Assembly: GCA_004009845.1 (NCBI GenBank)
Contig: RMBW01000155.1
Span: 1 to 49,902 of the forward strand
Origin: Davidsoniella eucalypti
Taxonomy: Eukaryota; Ascomycota; Sordariomycetes; Microascales; Ceratocystidaceae
Direction: 5' to 3'
Length of the DNA stretch: 49,902 bases
Shown: one piece after another, positions 23,110-34,842 of the stretch
How positions within the stretch are numbered: the first letter of the stretch is position 1
How the letters are laid out: each line of letters starts with the position of its first letter
The notes under the pieces: generated by a model
Told to the model about the DNA's origin: nothing
Seen by the model: only the letters and a program-made list of their open reading frames with translations
Databases searched by the model: none
Position numbers and translations under genes: made by a program

Positions 23110-25000
23110 TCACATCAAACGGGGACGATTCATATCAATGTAGATAAGATCCATAAGATCAGTCTGTTGGAAAGTCATCACCTCTGGCGGCGGTTCAAAC
23201 ATGCTTGTGATGATGACCCGAAGCGTTGGGAATCTCCATGTGAGATGAATCAGGTGAGGGAGAAAATCAACATTGGTATTTGTCATCTCATCAGGTTGAA
23301 TCATCTCAGCACGGTCGATGATTATGAAAACATCTTCATTTGCCATAGCTTCAATAAGCTTTTCGAAAATATGCCAGAGGACTGGAAACGATATAGCCCT
23401 TTGAACGCGGTCAGCAGAGAAGAAGGCCGGGTTTTGGAATGGAAGTTCTGGCTTCTGCTCAAATATCTGGCAAATCAAATTGCGTAGAACACGAGTTCCA
23501 GAAAGATGAAGTTGACAAGCTATGACGTCAGAACAAAGGACATAGAAACATGGGATCTTGTAAAGACCCAGTGCCCCGACGGCATCAACTGAGAACTGGG
23601 TAACCCAGGTCTCGTTGGGGTTAGACTGTCCGGCAAGCCAGAGGAGTGGAACTTGCGCAATATCGCGCCACTCGCTGATCGATTCTAAGATGCCATGAGC
23701 GTCCCAATTTGTGTTGGTCATTTGGGGAAGCCCGTGTGTACTGACACGCTGGAGACACTCTTCGGGATCCCAGTAGACATCTAGGGGGTGAGACATAGTC
23801 GCCACTTTCAATGCTTGGGCATTTTGAGCCATGGTGAATTTGTGAACCTCTATACCACAGTGTTAGCTAATCCCTATCGTTTAACGTAGCAAGCAAGATG
23901 TCTACTTACGGTTGGTTTGGTTCTCAATGGTAGTCACTCTTGCATCAAGAGTTTCTAGTGAGGCTGTCAATGTTTGAGTTGTCTTCTCAAATGCGTGCAA
24001 GATGTGCATCATAGAGCGCATGCTTCCGCTGGAATCAGCATCGGGTGGAGGGCTACTGCTAGAAGCAGCTTCCTTAAGCCCTACCGCACCCTCTTGAATC
24101 TCCTCGATGCCCTCGTCGAAGTCATCGGCGGCACAAGATAAGAGCGCCTCCATGAGTTTCCCAGGCTTTGTAGCGCGGAAATGAAGGAATAGAGACTCTA
24201 CAAAGTCAAGAATGTTGACAAACAGTCGAGCGACAGCTTTCTTGCACGCGTTGCTTGGTATCATCTGTTGATAGTGGCTACCTGCGGGGATTTTGGGAAT
24301 GAGGGCATCGATCTGAACTAGAAGGGCTTCTTCGCGATCTCTCCTTGTCACAACAGCCTAAATGACAGATCAGTAAGCACGATAGGTACATGTATCAATC
24401 AACAGCAAGTATAAAAACATACCCGGTATATGACAATCATCATGCCAATGATGATATTGAAGTCTTTGCCCAACGGGGCAAACAACATAGCAATACCATA
24501 TATCTTACCTAAAGCCTCGGTGAATTTACTTGAAAACTCACGGGAACGTGTTGACTGCCGTCCTCCATAACGCTGCTTGTTCTTCTCTTTGTCATCAAAA
24601 ATCTGCCTGAGTTGGTCCGTGGCTATATCCAGGTTGGGAGGAATAGATAGTATGAGCTTGGTTTCTTCAGCCGTCAAGCGGAGTTGTAGAACTTTCTTTT
24701 TGCAGTCTTTACAGGCCTCCTGGGCGACTTTGTAGTAACTATTCAAGGGTTGATTATGTTAATGTATGGTTTGTAATTGTAAGACTATCGCTGCAATACA
24801 GTGTCTCTGTAAGTTGTGATGTCAAACTTAGAACTATCACGTTGTTATTGATAGGGTCTAGCTTACCAATAGTCACTGTTTCTAAGAAACCAGGGTTCCC
24901 CGCGTGGTTTAGAAGTATTGGCGATATTGGGGCTAGGATAAGAATCGCGCTGTGTGGGCGGCGGCTGCGCGGGGCGCTCTTTAGTTCGGAATATGTCCAT
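23110..25000 (-). CDS. STAND/NLR-like protein with DUF7708-type helical N-terminus, P-loop not recognisable
   Basis: Exons 25000-24867, 24738-24423, 24357-23910 and 23849-23110 join in phase to give 545 residues. Residues about 1-45 are proline-rich. A helical region (about 50-215), including the FSSKFTEALGKIYGI block, resembles the N-terminal DUF7708/Goodbye-like domain of fungal NLR-like (STAND) proteins. A predicted linker/coiled coil with a Ser/Pro patch follows. The last 245 residues look like a NACHT-type fold: LLWLAGQSNPNETW stands where the Walker A loop should be but has no GKT/S; EDVFIIIDRAEMI resembles Walker B; LRVIITSMFEPPP resembles the sensor strand. There are no ankyrin, WD or TPR repeats; the protein simply ends. 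Such proteins are linked to non-self recognition in fungi; the role here is inferred. The N-terminal exon is the least certain part. Confidence 0.65.
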
Positions 25001-26014
25001 ATTGACTAGTGATAAACCCTATAGAAAAACCAATGATATCACGAAATAGAGTGCAACACACGAGATTCACAATCAGACAAGGCAAAGGCGCTGTCCCAAG
25101 TACAGAGATAGAGATATCAAAGAAAATCGGAATTTATTGCACATAAACCAACGTGTTACTGCAATATGGAAACGCCGATAGCAGGTGTAGGGCGTAGAGC
25201 CTTGCATTGGAGATATGAACAAGATTGAAAAAAAGAAGAAAAAAATAGCGCAGGAAAGGCGAGGAACTTGGGGCCTGTAGCGTCATAGGCGAAAAGCCCA
25301 AAGAAAAGCCTGACGAGAACGACGCTGGCCTCAGAGGAAGAAACTGCATTTTCATGCCCATCTCATTCCTGTGCGCCAATCCGATCAATTCCATCTGGCG
25401 CATGCGCACATACCACCTCTAGCCCGGTAGTAGTACAATGTGAAAGTGTCATAGATAGTGACAAGTGAGCCGCTTCAGCAGCTTCATATAGCTGGCACCT
25501 GGACAAAGTTGGCGGTGGTATTCACTGTAGATGGGACGATCGGGTGCTAGTGTTAGTTACTTTGGAGTGAGTAAGCAGCACAAAGGACACAAAGGGTTGA
25601 TGTTATGTTTCCATTCTGAAAATGCTAGTTAAAGCCATAACCCCTCCTTTTCGGTGAACATAAGATCTCGGTGAGCTAGACGGTCAGTCACACCGAGACA
25701 TTAGAAGGCTCTAGTAACCCATTGGAAGCTAGAATTCTGCCAGCTTTTTTTTCACTGCGTGCTTGCTGGTTTACTGGTTGAAGTGCCCACATTTAGTGAG
25801 CGGCTCCACTGAGAATCAAGTTCTGAACACCTCTAAGATTCACGTCTTCCTTTTCCCGGCGTGTCACCGCTTTTGATATCAAGAGCCTCCTTTTTTTCTT
25901 CCTACTAGCAGCTAGTTGTTGCTGGCTTTTTGTTTGTTCCCTTCCTTTTGTTTCGTTGAGCTTACACACTTTACCTAATTGTAACATTTCCGTTTCTTGA
26001 AAGTTCTGCCTATA
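25001..26014. promoter_or_regulatory. divergent intergenic region, STAND-like gene / CCT7
   Basis: About 1 kb holding both promoters. The stretch 25900-26010 before the CCT7 start is pyrimidine-rich (TTTGTTTGTTCCCTTCC and similar), typical of a fungal transcription start. No gene or repeat was recognised in it. Confidence 0.4.
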
Positions 26015-28024
26015 ATGTCGTTCGGTGGTCAAACTCCCACCATTATCGTCCTCAAGGAGGGTATGTTTTTCTACCCCGCCATCAGTGTATGGCCTTGCGA
26101 GTGCCCCTGGCTGTCAATATCAAACAAACGCTGGCAAGGCTGAGCACCGCAGAAAAAAAAGCTTCACCACGAATGCGCTCAATACAGGCTCCTATGACCA
26201 ATCTACTGACATATTTTCTTGTTATCATGCAGGCACCGATGCCTCCCAGGGCCGCGGTCAGGTCGTTTCCAACATCAATGCCTGCCTGGCTGTACAGGGC
26301 ACCATAAAACCCACACTCGGTCCCTATGGTGGTGATCTTCTCATGGTCGACGAGAACGGTAGACAGACCATCACCAACGATGGCGCGACAGTTATGAAGG
26401 TGCATACACCCAGTCCGACCACGATACTACGGCGTACCTTTTACGAACCCAAAGTAGCGACTTGGCCCCCACATAAACAAATACTAACCTGTAGCTCTAG
26501 CTGCTCGATATTGTCCACCCTGCCGCCAGAATTCTCGTTGATATTGCACGATCCCAAGATGCCGAGGTCGGCGACGGTACTACTTCTGTTGTCGTCCTTG
26601 CTGGAGAGATCCTCAAAGAAATCAAGGAGCATGTTGAGCAGGATGTCAGCACTCAGATCATCATCAAGGCTCTACGGAGGGCATCATCTATGGCTGTTAA
26701 CAAGATTAAGGAGATCGCCGTTCCTGCCAACGAGGCCAACCACAGAGATACCCTTGAGAAGCTAGCTGGGACTGCCATGACTAGCAAGCTGATCAAGCGT
26801 AATACTGAATTCTTTACCAAGAGTAAGTTTCTATTCTAGACTATTTGATATCACATGCAATTTTGTACTGATGACTAACAACGCTTAATAGTGGTCGTCG
26901 ACGCCGTACTTTCCCTAGACCAAGACGAACTAAACGAAAAGCTCATTGGTGTTAAGAAGATTCCCGGCGGTTCTTTAACTGATTCCATCTTTGTTAACGG
27001 TGTCGCCTTCAAGAAGACCTTTGCTTATGCCGGTTTCGAACAACAACCCAAGTCTTTCGAGAAGCCCAAGATCGTCTGCTTGAACGTTGAACTGGAGCTC
27101 AAGGCAGAGAAGGACAACGCCGAAGTTCGCGTCGAGCACGTTTCCGAATACCAGGCTATTGTCGACGCCGAGTGGCAAATCATTTTCCAGAAGCTGGATG
27201 CTATTCACAAGACTGGCGCTAAGGTTGTCTTGTCAAAGCTTCCTATTGGCGATCTGGCTACTCAGTTCTTTGCTGACCGTGACATCTTCTGTGCTGGCCG
27301 TGTTGCTGCCGATGATATGGAGCGTGTGGTACAAGCCACTGGTGCTACTGTCCAGAGCACGTGCTCTGACATCTTGGCTGAGCACTTGGGCACTTGTGGC
27401 CACTTCGATGAACGCCAAATCGGTGGTGAGCGCTTCAACTTCTTCGAAGATTGCCCCGAGGCCAAGACCTGCACTCTAGTGCTACGTGGTGGTGCTGAGC
27501 AGTTCATTGCTGAAGTCGACCGTTCACTACACGACGCCATCATGATTGTCAAGCGTGCTATCAAGAACCGTACCATCGTTGGTGGCGGTGGTGCCATTGA
27601 GATGGAAGTGTCTGCCTATCTGCACAACTACGCCGACAAGAACGTCACAAACAAGCAACAAGCAATCATCAAGTCATTCGCTAAGGCCCTCGAGGTTATT
27701 CCTCGCCAGTTGTGCGACAATGCTGGCTTTGACGCCACTGACATCTTGAATCAGCTGCGTGTTGAACATCGTAAGGGCAACACGTGGGCTGGTGTCGACT
27801 TCATCAATGAAGGTGTTGCCAACATGATGGATCGCTTCGTCTGGGAGCCTGCCCTAGTCAAAATCAATGCCCTTCAGGCTGCTACCGAGGCCAGCTGCCT
27901 CATTCTCAGTGTCGATGAGACCATTCAGAACGAGGAGAGCAAGACTCCTCAGGCCCCTAACAAGCCTCTGCCTCCAGGTGCTGCTCAGAGAGCGCTCCGT
28001 GGCCGTGGTATGCCCATGCGGTAA
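26015..28024 (+). CDS. CCT7: T-complex protein 1 subunit eta (CCT7), cytosolic chaperonin
   Basis: Subunit of the hetero-oligomeric CCT/TRiC ring that folds actin, tubulin and other proteins in the cytosol using ATP. Exons 26015-26060, 26233-26399, 26501-26822 and 26892-28024 give 555 residues, the usual length. The N-terminus MSFGGQTPTIIVLKEGTD and the block GTIKPTLGPYGGDLLMVDENG are typical of fungal eta subunits. TNDGATVMK and the ATPase motif GDGTTSVVV (residues 95-103, Asp96) are intact, as are KLAGTAMTSKLIKRN, the apical-domain KIPGGSLTDS and RHHR-equivalent stretches, IVGGGGAIEMEVS, and the C-terminal GNTWAGVDF. The protein ends in the GRGMPMR tail. Intron 2 has an unusual GTGCAT donor, chosen because it is the only one restoring the conserved MK-LLDIVHPAA junction. 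A housekeeping anchor for the region. Confidence 0.97.
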
Positions 28025-28456
28025 GCAACAGCGAGCCGAGATGGTAGGAAGGGATAGGGCGAAGGAGAATGACTTGAGGTTGCAATGAAGATAATCACCG
28101 GTTCAGATATAAAAATAACAATGGGAACATCGGGGGGGGAATTCATACTTAAATAGATCATCTTCTTGGCTTTTTGTAATAGTATTTTCTCACGACTACT
28201 GTGAGAATGGCATGGATTTCGGCAAAGTAGTTAGTCTGCTTTTTTGTTGATAACATAGTAGTCGCTGCGGTTCAATAATACCCAGGAACATAATTACAAC
28301 ATACTGCAAATTGCAGCCGATCACTCGAATGCAAAAATTCTTTATATTTGCTAATAAACTCATTATCATGACACACATTTACGTTAAATACCACCAACAG
28401 CCGCAACTAATACACAAAAACTGCTATACAAACCCCGCCCTATTATCTTTCAATCA

Positions 28457-30002
28457 TTACCTGCCCGTCCTTTTCCTATTATCTTCCTCTGGTCTCAAGC
28501 TATCTGCACTTGGTGTTTGGCACACCGACTCTATCTCTGTATGTTGATACAGTGGATGAGGTAGGCCGTGTATATTTGCCTGTGACAGAACTTCCGCTAC
28601 TTGGCTTTCAACAAAGTCTGCTGGGCCTGCCCGAGTTTGGTGAATCGATTGCCCAGTGTGATTTATGCTAGAGACACAGATATTCGATAACGGAGGTACA
28701 GCACACATTTCTGGATCATATACAAGTAGACCGGGTCCTGGTGGTGGCACGGGACTTCTTTCTGGCGATGGAGCACAACTAGAGCCACTAAGATACGGCT
28801 CACCAGCACCGTGTCTACTCCGAGTCCTCCGCACCGGGGATTTTCCCTCGGCATCTTGGACAAGAGAACTTTGATATATGTCATTAGTCCTCTTCTTCGA
28901 CCTCGGCTATGATGTTTTCGGAATGTTAGCATGTCTACTCTTTCGAAATCAGTAGTTCCCGGGAATTAGGGGGTGAGTTACAATCAACACTGACATTCTG
29001 GCTGCACTGCTCGCACTTCTCAATGACATTTGCCACAGTATCTTTGATAGTGCCCCAATGATACTTGGCAGCAATTGCCGATGTGGTCTTGTTGATGCCC
29101 GAGTGCGCAACCGCGTGTTCTTGCGTAGCAATTTCAAACTGGACACTGAACTTGATAATGACCTTCTTCAAGGTCTCATTTCCATCCAACTTCCCAACCT
29201 TGTACAGCACATTGTCGATAAGCTTATAAGAGCCCGCTGACGTGCGTAAAGCGCTCTTTTCACGCACGTTGACGCCAGGGGGGTATTCACGGTTAGAGAG
29301 AAAGAACTTGGTGCGCCATAGACGAGGATCGTGACCCTGAGGAACTACCCCCGATTTCTCATCGACGGCCTCTGACTCGGTTTTGTTTTCGAGGAAATCA
29401 TAGCCGAACATGATGGCGTCAACTGGCTCATCTTGGCCTTTAAGGTAGCGAGCCCGTGGTATCCGGCCAATGCGTTTGAAGCCTAGGGACTCCCAAAGTC
29501 GACAGGAAGCACGGTTCGATTCGTAGACAAGATTGAACACAGAGTTGGTGTAGCCTAGAAGTGGCGCCCACTTCATGTAAGCCTGGCCAAGGTGCTTGCC
29601 CACGCCCTGGTTGCGAATCAGGGTATTGACCAAGAAAGCACCATTGCAGATATGGTTACTATGTCCAGGGTAGTTGGGCTTAATATAGAAGCTCCCCAGG
29701 CATGCATTAGATAAAGTGTTGCCTAGGGCTGCAATCTGCTCTGTCGTTTCAATCTTGCCCCGAAGCATGACACCGTTGAAGCTGGCAAACCAGTACGCGG
29801 CAAACCCCTCGCAATCAAAGGGAACAGACATAGGATAGGTCTCTCCATTGACAATCTCGTGGTTTAGTAACTTCTGCAGAAAGAGCATAAGATTCTCCGG
29901 AACGTCGGCAGCACCGGCAAATGGAAATAGCGTAGCTTCAGAACCATCCTTGAGAGACACTTGGTAGGGCTGTACGCCCCGCACGAGGGGAAGGTTGGCC
30001 AT
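28457..30002 (-). CDS. Spt10-like GNAT acetyltransferase with HHCC integrase-type zinc finger
   Basis: Exons 30002-28995 and 28906-28457 with an 88-nt intron (donor GTCAGT, branch TGCTAAC, acceptor CATAG) give 485 residues. Residues about 60-205 form a GNAT acetyltransferase; the acetyl-CoA loop is RNQGVGKHLG (130-139) and VYESNRASCRLWESLGF (159-175) is the second half of the fold. Residues about 258-336 contain a zinc site with His296, His300, Cys330 and Cys333, spaced as in the N-terminal HHCC domain of retroviral-type integrases (HAVAHSGINKTTSAIAAKY then KCEQC). Yeast Spt10, a regulator of histone genes, has exactly this pairing of acetyltransferase-like and integrase-like zinc domains. 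The second exon is a basic then Ser/Pro-rich tail (PRSKKRTND, RRTRSRHG), fitting a nuclear protein. The donor choice is the least certain point; a shorter product ending at 28935 is possible if the intron is retained. Confidence 0.82.
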
Positions 30003-31246
30003 TAGGTATAGTAGAAAAAAGCGAGATGGTATGGTGTTGAATCAAGAGTTGGCGGGCCTGGCAAGCCATGTAATATGAGGCTGTGGCATATAAGTCAACT
30101 GTCTATATCTAAGATTGGCGATCTGTATGGTCTTATAGACAGCCGTCTTGCGTCTAGACAGTAAACGTATTGCCGCAACCCCGCGCTTAGCTTACAGGTT
30201 CTCCCCGCGATAAATCGATTGTCTTAGCTGCAGGCGGCAATATTCAAAGATCGCGGCTAATCTCAACAGTTTCGCGGTTACGCTGGCAGTTGAAGAAATC
30301 AATTCGATGTCTCTACGCCCTTCGCGCCCTTTCACACCCTTCCGACTATATAAGTTGTCATTGATATTGAGTGGCCGGTCGTTTAATAAAAGCGGGTCCG
30401 AGAAGCGCGCGAAGTTCCGCGGAAAACTACGGTTCATCTAGCCATTGCCTTTGTAGGGCTTAAAAAGCACAGCGTACTTAAGTTAGGTGACTATGTAGAA
30501 GATATGGAGGCTGTATACCTTGCGAAAAAAAAAAAATGGACTTGTCAAAAGGCTGAAGCCTTGGGGCAGAGTATTCACCAAAAAACTACTCATGACCATG
30601 AAAGGCAGAAGAACACTAGCAAAAAAGGCACAAAAATAAGCACAGCCACTACAGAGGGTTGAGGATCATGGAAATCTCTTTTTTTTTCTTTCTTTTTTCC
30701 TTTGTTTCTGTTAATATTTATATTCATATTTCGGTTTTCTTTTCTTTTTGTTGTGCTTCAAAATGGATGCCAGACTAGTCTGAGCAAGCTCTTAGATAAT
30801 CTCTTGACCATATATAAAATCATCATCATCATCACCTTACGAAAAAATAGCCTTAGGCTCTCCTACAGAGCAAATGCTGCCCAAGCCCTACTTTGAACAT
30901 CGCTTGATGCGCCCTTTTCCAAAGCCTGGTATGGCCATGCTTATGGGTGACCTCATATCCAAAAAGTCTACATAAAGTACTTTGAAAAGACACTCTCATA
31001 GGCCAGTTGTATGTAACATATCATATGTATGCATCGCTATCCAAACTACCGATACAGATAGTTTTGTGAAGAGGTAAGCCGGTATTCGATTTTCTTTATC
31101 AGTACCATATATCGTGATCAACCCCATAGAACCTCGTGACGAATATACCATAGTCTTCTACTCTATCCACAATATATATTCTTTTTTATGCTCCCGCTAC
31201 CTTTACAGAGTTGTTCTATCCATCTTCAAGCACCACTCTCTAGAAC
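30003..31246. promoter_or_regulatory. divergent intergenic region, SPT10-like / DUF6601-like genes
   Basis: Carries the upstream regions of both flanking genes. It contains a run of A near 30524-30535 and a T-rich tract at 30670-30740. No gene, RNA or transposon was recognised. Confidence 0.4.
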
Positions 31247-32329
31247 ATGGCCGATCTTGAATCTCAATCCTCATGGACCTCCGATAGGGAACAACATTCA
31301 ATCAACCAGAAAACTCCATTCGAAGATGACACCCAATTTTGCAACTTTACGCTCACTATGGTTGCGCCAGCTAGCAAGTCACGTAACCCATGTCCGAGAC
31401 TCACGCAACATGGTGAAATACTAGAAAATATGCCTGATGACACCTCGCTCCCCATCACAAACGAAGCGCTGAAAGAATACTTCGAAAGCCACTTCTCAAC
31501 GCACAAAACGGACGCAGTATTAGAGAAACGCTATCTCTTCTTCTTGAAGAAAACCCACTGGGAACGAAGAGAAGAAATTATGTCTCTGTCCAAATATTCG
31601 ATGGCGGGCTACCAAATCAAGCGTACAGACCATATCTTGCACCATCTTGTAGCGTCCGATGACAAACTTCACATCAAGCCGTTCCCTGCGCTCTTATCTT
31701 CCGTCAGTTTTTGGCAGGTCTCGCTCGACCAGAAAGCCAACAGCTCACATTTTCCACTCAAGCCTGATGACAAAACTCGATCCTTCAAGAATGTCATGGG
31801 GCATCTTCAGTCGTGGAATCTTCTTATTCGCTCCAAAAAAGATTTTCAGATTGCTCAAGAACTTAATCTTCTCGATAGTCTTTGGGAAACCCCGTGCTGG
31901 AAGAAGTGGGAAAAAGTATCGGGAGTTCTCGACAACATCAAGAATGATTATTACCAAAACACCCGATGGGACTATGGTGTTTTGGATCTAGATAGGCTCA
32001 ACATGCATTATTTCGAAGCATATGGTGGATATCTTCTTGTGCGCAGTGGGGATTGGAAGAGGAAGAAAGAATTGCAATATGAACAAGCAGGTTTTTGGTT
32101 TCTTGTCACCTCCCTTTTGTTGGCTGCATTTCAAGTTGGCCAGAATGCCTTTGCCGATAGCTACCTTCGACTCAAGTACGAGAACTCTTCAGACAACTCG
32201 GGCGATGACTACGCAAAATTTGCTTTCGCACGCACTAGTCAGATAGTGTTCTGTCTCTCTATCGTGGCAATAATCTATATAATCTGGTATGTGTCACGAC
32301 GTAAGCATCTCAGAACGACGAGAAAATAA
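31247..32329 (+). CDS. DUF6601-like protein with two C-terminal membrane segments
   Basis: Single exon, 360 residues. I do not know a function for this family. The first 60 residues are polar. DTSLPITNEALKEYF (about 66-80) and the following IKPFPALLSS, SWNLLIRSKKDFQIAQELNLL and RWDYGVLDLDRLN blocks resemble the fungal DUF6601 family in order and spacing. Two hydrophobic helices are clear: about 285-300 (FWFLVTSLLLAAFQVG) and about 328-350 (IVFCLSIVAIIYIIWYV), followed by a basic tail RRKHLRTTRK. This topology puts the large N-terminal domain and the tail on the same side of the membrane. Its 3' end is close to a LINE remnant. DUF6601 assignment is from memory of the family and is moderate; that the gene is real is more secure. 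Confidence 0.7.
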   Translation: MADLESQSSWTSDREQHSINQKTPFEDDTQFCNFTLTMVAPASKSRNPCPRLTQHGEILENMPDDTSLPITNEALKEYFESHFSTHKTDAVLEKRYLFFLKKTHWERREEIMSLSKYSMAGYQIKRTDHILHHLVASDDKLHIKPFPALLSSVSFWQVSLDQKANSSHFPLKPDDKTRSFKNVMGHLQSWNLLIRSKKDFQIAQELNLLDSLWETPCWKKWEKVSGVLDNIKNDYYQNTRWDYGVLDLDRLNMHYFEAYGGYLLVRSGDWKRKKELQYEQAGFWFLVTSLLLAAFQVGQNAFADSYLRLKYENSSDNSGDDYAKFAFARTSQIVFCLSIVAIIYIIWYVSRRKHLRTTRK

Positions 32330-32335
32330 GATAGA

Positions 32336-32357
32336 TTTTGTTTTGTTTTGTTTTGTT
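32336..32357 (+). repeat. (TTTTG)n tandem repeat
   Basis: Four copies of TTTTG directly after the stop codon of the DUF6601-like gene, in its 3' untranslated region. Confidence 0.7.
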
Positions 32358-32509
32358 ATTATCATGGAAATAAGATGGAGTTGGTTAGTTGTATCGTTGT
32401 TAACTATGTATGTGCTAAGGACTAAAAATGCCAATATCTATAAGGGTTAATATCATCCGCTACATGTTACTATGACTATGTATGTAACTAGCTACAACCT
32501 TCCCTCCAG

Positions 32510-34620
32510 CAGCTTGATGTAAAACAAGATTACAACACCGACGACGATTTTGATGGAAACATTCGGATCAACCATAAATAACTCCTTCCCCCTCGAGCTT
32601 CCAATGGAAGGCAAGGCTCTCAGTGAGAAGAAGTTCCAAGTCTCCTTCGAGGAGATAACTGATCGACTTGAGTACCGAGTGGTACACATCCAGAAAGATT
32701 TTGCGATGCTTCCACAGGCATAGGATGCCCGCCACCCCGAACTAATGGGTGAAATTGCGAAAGCGAGCACTGGAGTGGCGCCGGTTGAGGTCCAATGGAC
32801 CAAGTACAACCACAAGAACTTGGGCCTGCAAATGACCTTCTTCTTCCCCAAAGAAGTGAACAGGTTCCAGATTGGCCAGAGTTCGTTCTCAAGACGAATT
32901 CACCCACAGCCAGTCATCCATCAGTGTGGAAGATGCTGGGGCTTTCACAGGTCCCAGTTCTACCACAAGGCTAGGCGGTGTGTCAAATGCGGCTGTTCGG
33001 CCCATACTGGTGACTGCAACTCACCCAAGATTTGCATCAACTGCGGCGGCCCACATGAGGCCAATAACCGCAAGTGCCTTTCGATACCGACTTGCTCGAA
33101 AGGCGTCACTGCCCCACTAGACGCCGCTAAACTTCAAGAGCTTCCAAGAAGCATCGCAAGGAGGCCCAGGAGTCTGGGGAGGTTCTTCCGCCATCTCGGC
33201 GGGTCGAGCGACCGTCTCGAGCTCACCAAGAGCCCCCACTGCCAACGTGAGTTCCACGAACTCTTTCGCTCCCCTAGCCGAGATGAAGATAGATAGTGAT
33301 GAATTATCCCCGTCTCATGGATAGACGTCACCGTAGCTGCTACGCCCATCCTACGTGTGCTTCAGGCAAATGTGGGACGAGCGAATAGTGCTCGCTATCA
33401 GTTGTTGCAGGTAGCCTCCACAGCCCCTTTGATGTAGTTCTTGTGCAGGAGCCCTGGACATCCCTTAGAGGTAGTAAGCGATGTTCCGTTAGCCATCGCG
33501 AATTTGACAAGTTTTCCCCTACCCATGACTGGCCACAGTCAAGGCCCCGTGTGTTGACATACATCCGGAAGGATTCCGCCCTCCGGCCCGTTCAGAACCA
33601 CAGGCTTTTCTCCCCCGACATCCTCTCTCTCACCCTCCACTGTTCCCCCGAGATAGAGATAGTCAGCGTGTATCGAGCTCCTAACGGTAGGATGCCCGAC
33701 AGCCTTAATCCCTTATTCAACATTGATGTTAAAGCTAAGACGATCTTCGCCGGCGATTTCAACTTGCACCACGAATCATGGGAACACCACGTCCTCTGGA
33801 GCAGACCAGCTGATGCAATGGATGGAATCAAATACCCTTCAACTGGCTAGCTCTATCGGGCAACACACAACAGAGGCCATGTGCTCGACCTCGTCCTAAC
33901 AAACATCCCAGGAGCTACCCCGGTGATCCTACCGAATGCCCACTCGTCTTCAGACCATGAGTCTGTAGGCACCTTCATCCAACTAGGGCAGCTAGACTCA
34001 CGAAGAAACTTGGGTACGGTACACTGTTGGAATCCGCCCTTGCGCACATCCTCTGGATGGCATTGAAGCGATTTAAGCTACTCTCCGAGCCATCTGCCCT
34101 GTGGCACACGCCAGTGTACCATACAAGGACTTTTCGAAGGCAGACTGCCAAAATGCCAGACTTGATTTCCTTGCTGCTGAAAAACAAGATGCTAGAGAAG
34201 AAATGCTGAGTCGCCCTAAGGCGAACCATGCAAGGCCAAGATGGCCTTCGTTCGGCAACGGATAGACTCCACCCAAGACTTACCAGATGTCCACAAGCTG
34301 GTAGGATAGAGAAAACGTGAGAGCCGCTTTGGACCACCTCCCCTCCTGTGGGGAGGTGAGACTCATTGCACCCCGGAGGAACGTGCGGAAGTCTTTCGCT
34401 GTACCAAGCTCGGCCTTTGAATATGTCGGACACTCCCCCTGGACATGACCAGTTGACTGCGTCTATTCTCAAGCATGTGTGGAACGTGCCCATGTGGAGG
34501 ACATGGCTAGTTAAACTCACAAACTCATGTCTGGCCCTGAGCCCGTTTTCTTCCCTTCTCGAGGGACGTTCTCACCAACGACCGCCCAGCCCCTTTTCTC
34601 CACACTTTTCGTGATTGCTA
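32510..34620 (+). mobile_element. decayed LINE retrotransposon (Tad/I-like), copy C
   Basis: Plus-strand LINE in the usual order. ORF1: the end of the RNA-binding protein, including LMGEIAKASTGVAPVEVQW, and three gag-like zinc knuckles at about 32927-33075 (QCGRCWGFHRSQ, RCVKCGCSAHTGDC, ICINCGGPHEANNRKC). ORF2 starts near 33350 with the AP-endonuclease opening LQANVGRANSARYQLL; a one-base slip near 33430 leads into LVQEPWTSLRG. Then PRVLTYIRKDSA, VSVYRAPNGRMPDSL and IFAGDFNLHHESWEHH follow. The linker and the first RT block (PPGHDQLTASILKHVWNVP) end near 34530. Catalytic RT and RNase H are missing. Frameshifts and stops occur throughout. Confidence 0.9.
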
Positions 34621-34842
34621 GTCTCCCGGGCCTCATCTCCGCTGCTCAGAGATTCACACTCACACTCGGAGGGGCAACACATTGAAGGATCCAGTTGCCC
34701 GACATTTCTGGCTCTTCTCGTGCTGTGCTTTGCACTTCATTTGATTATGCCAACGCAAACCTGTGATGGCTTCTCCTTAATTCGCGCCCTCATAATGAAA
34801 ACACTTTGGGTTTCCTCTGTGTTTTCCAACAACCTACCAGGT

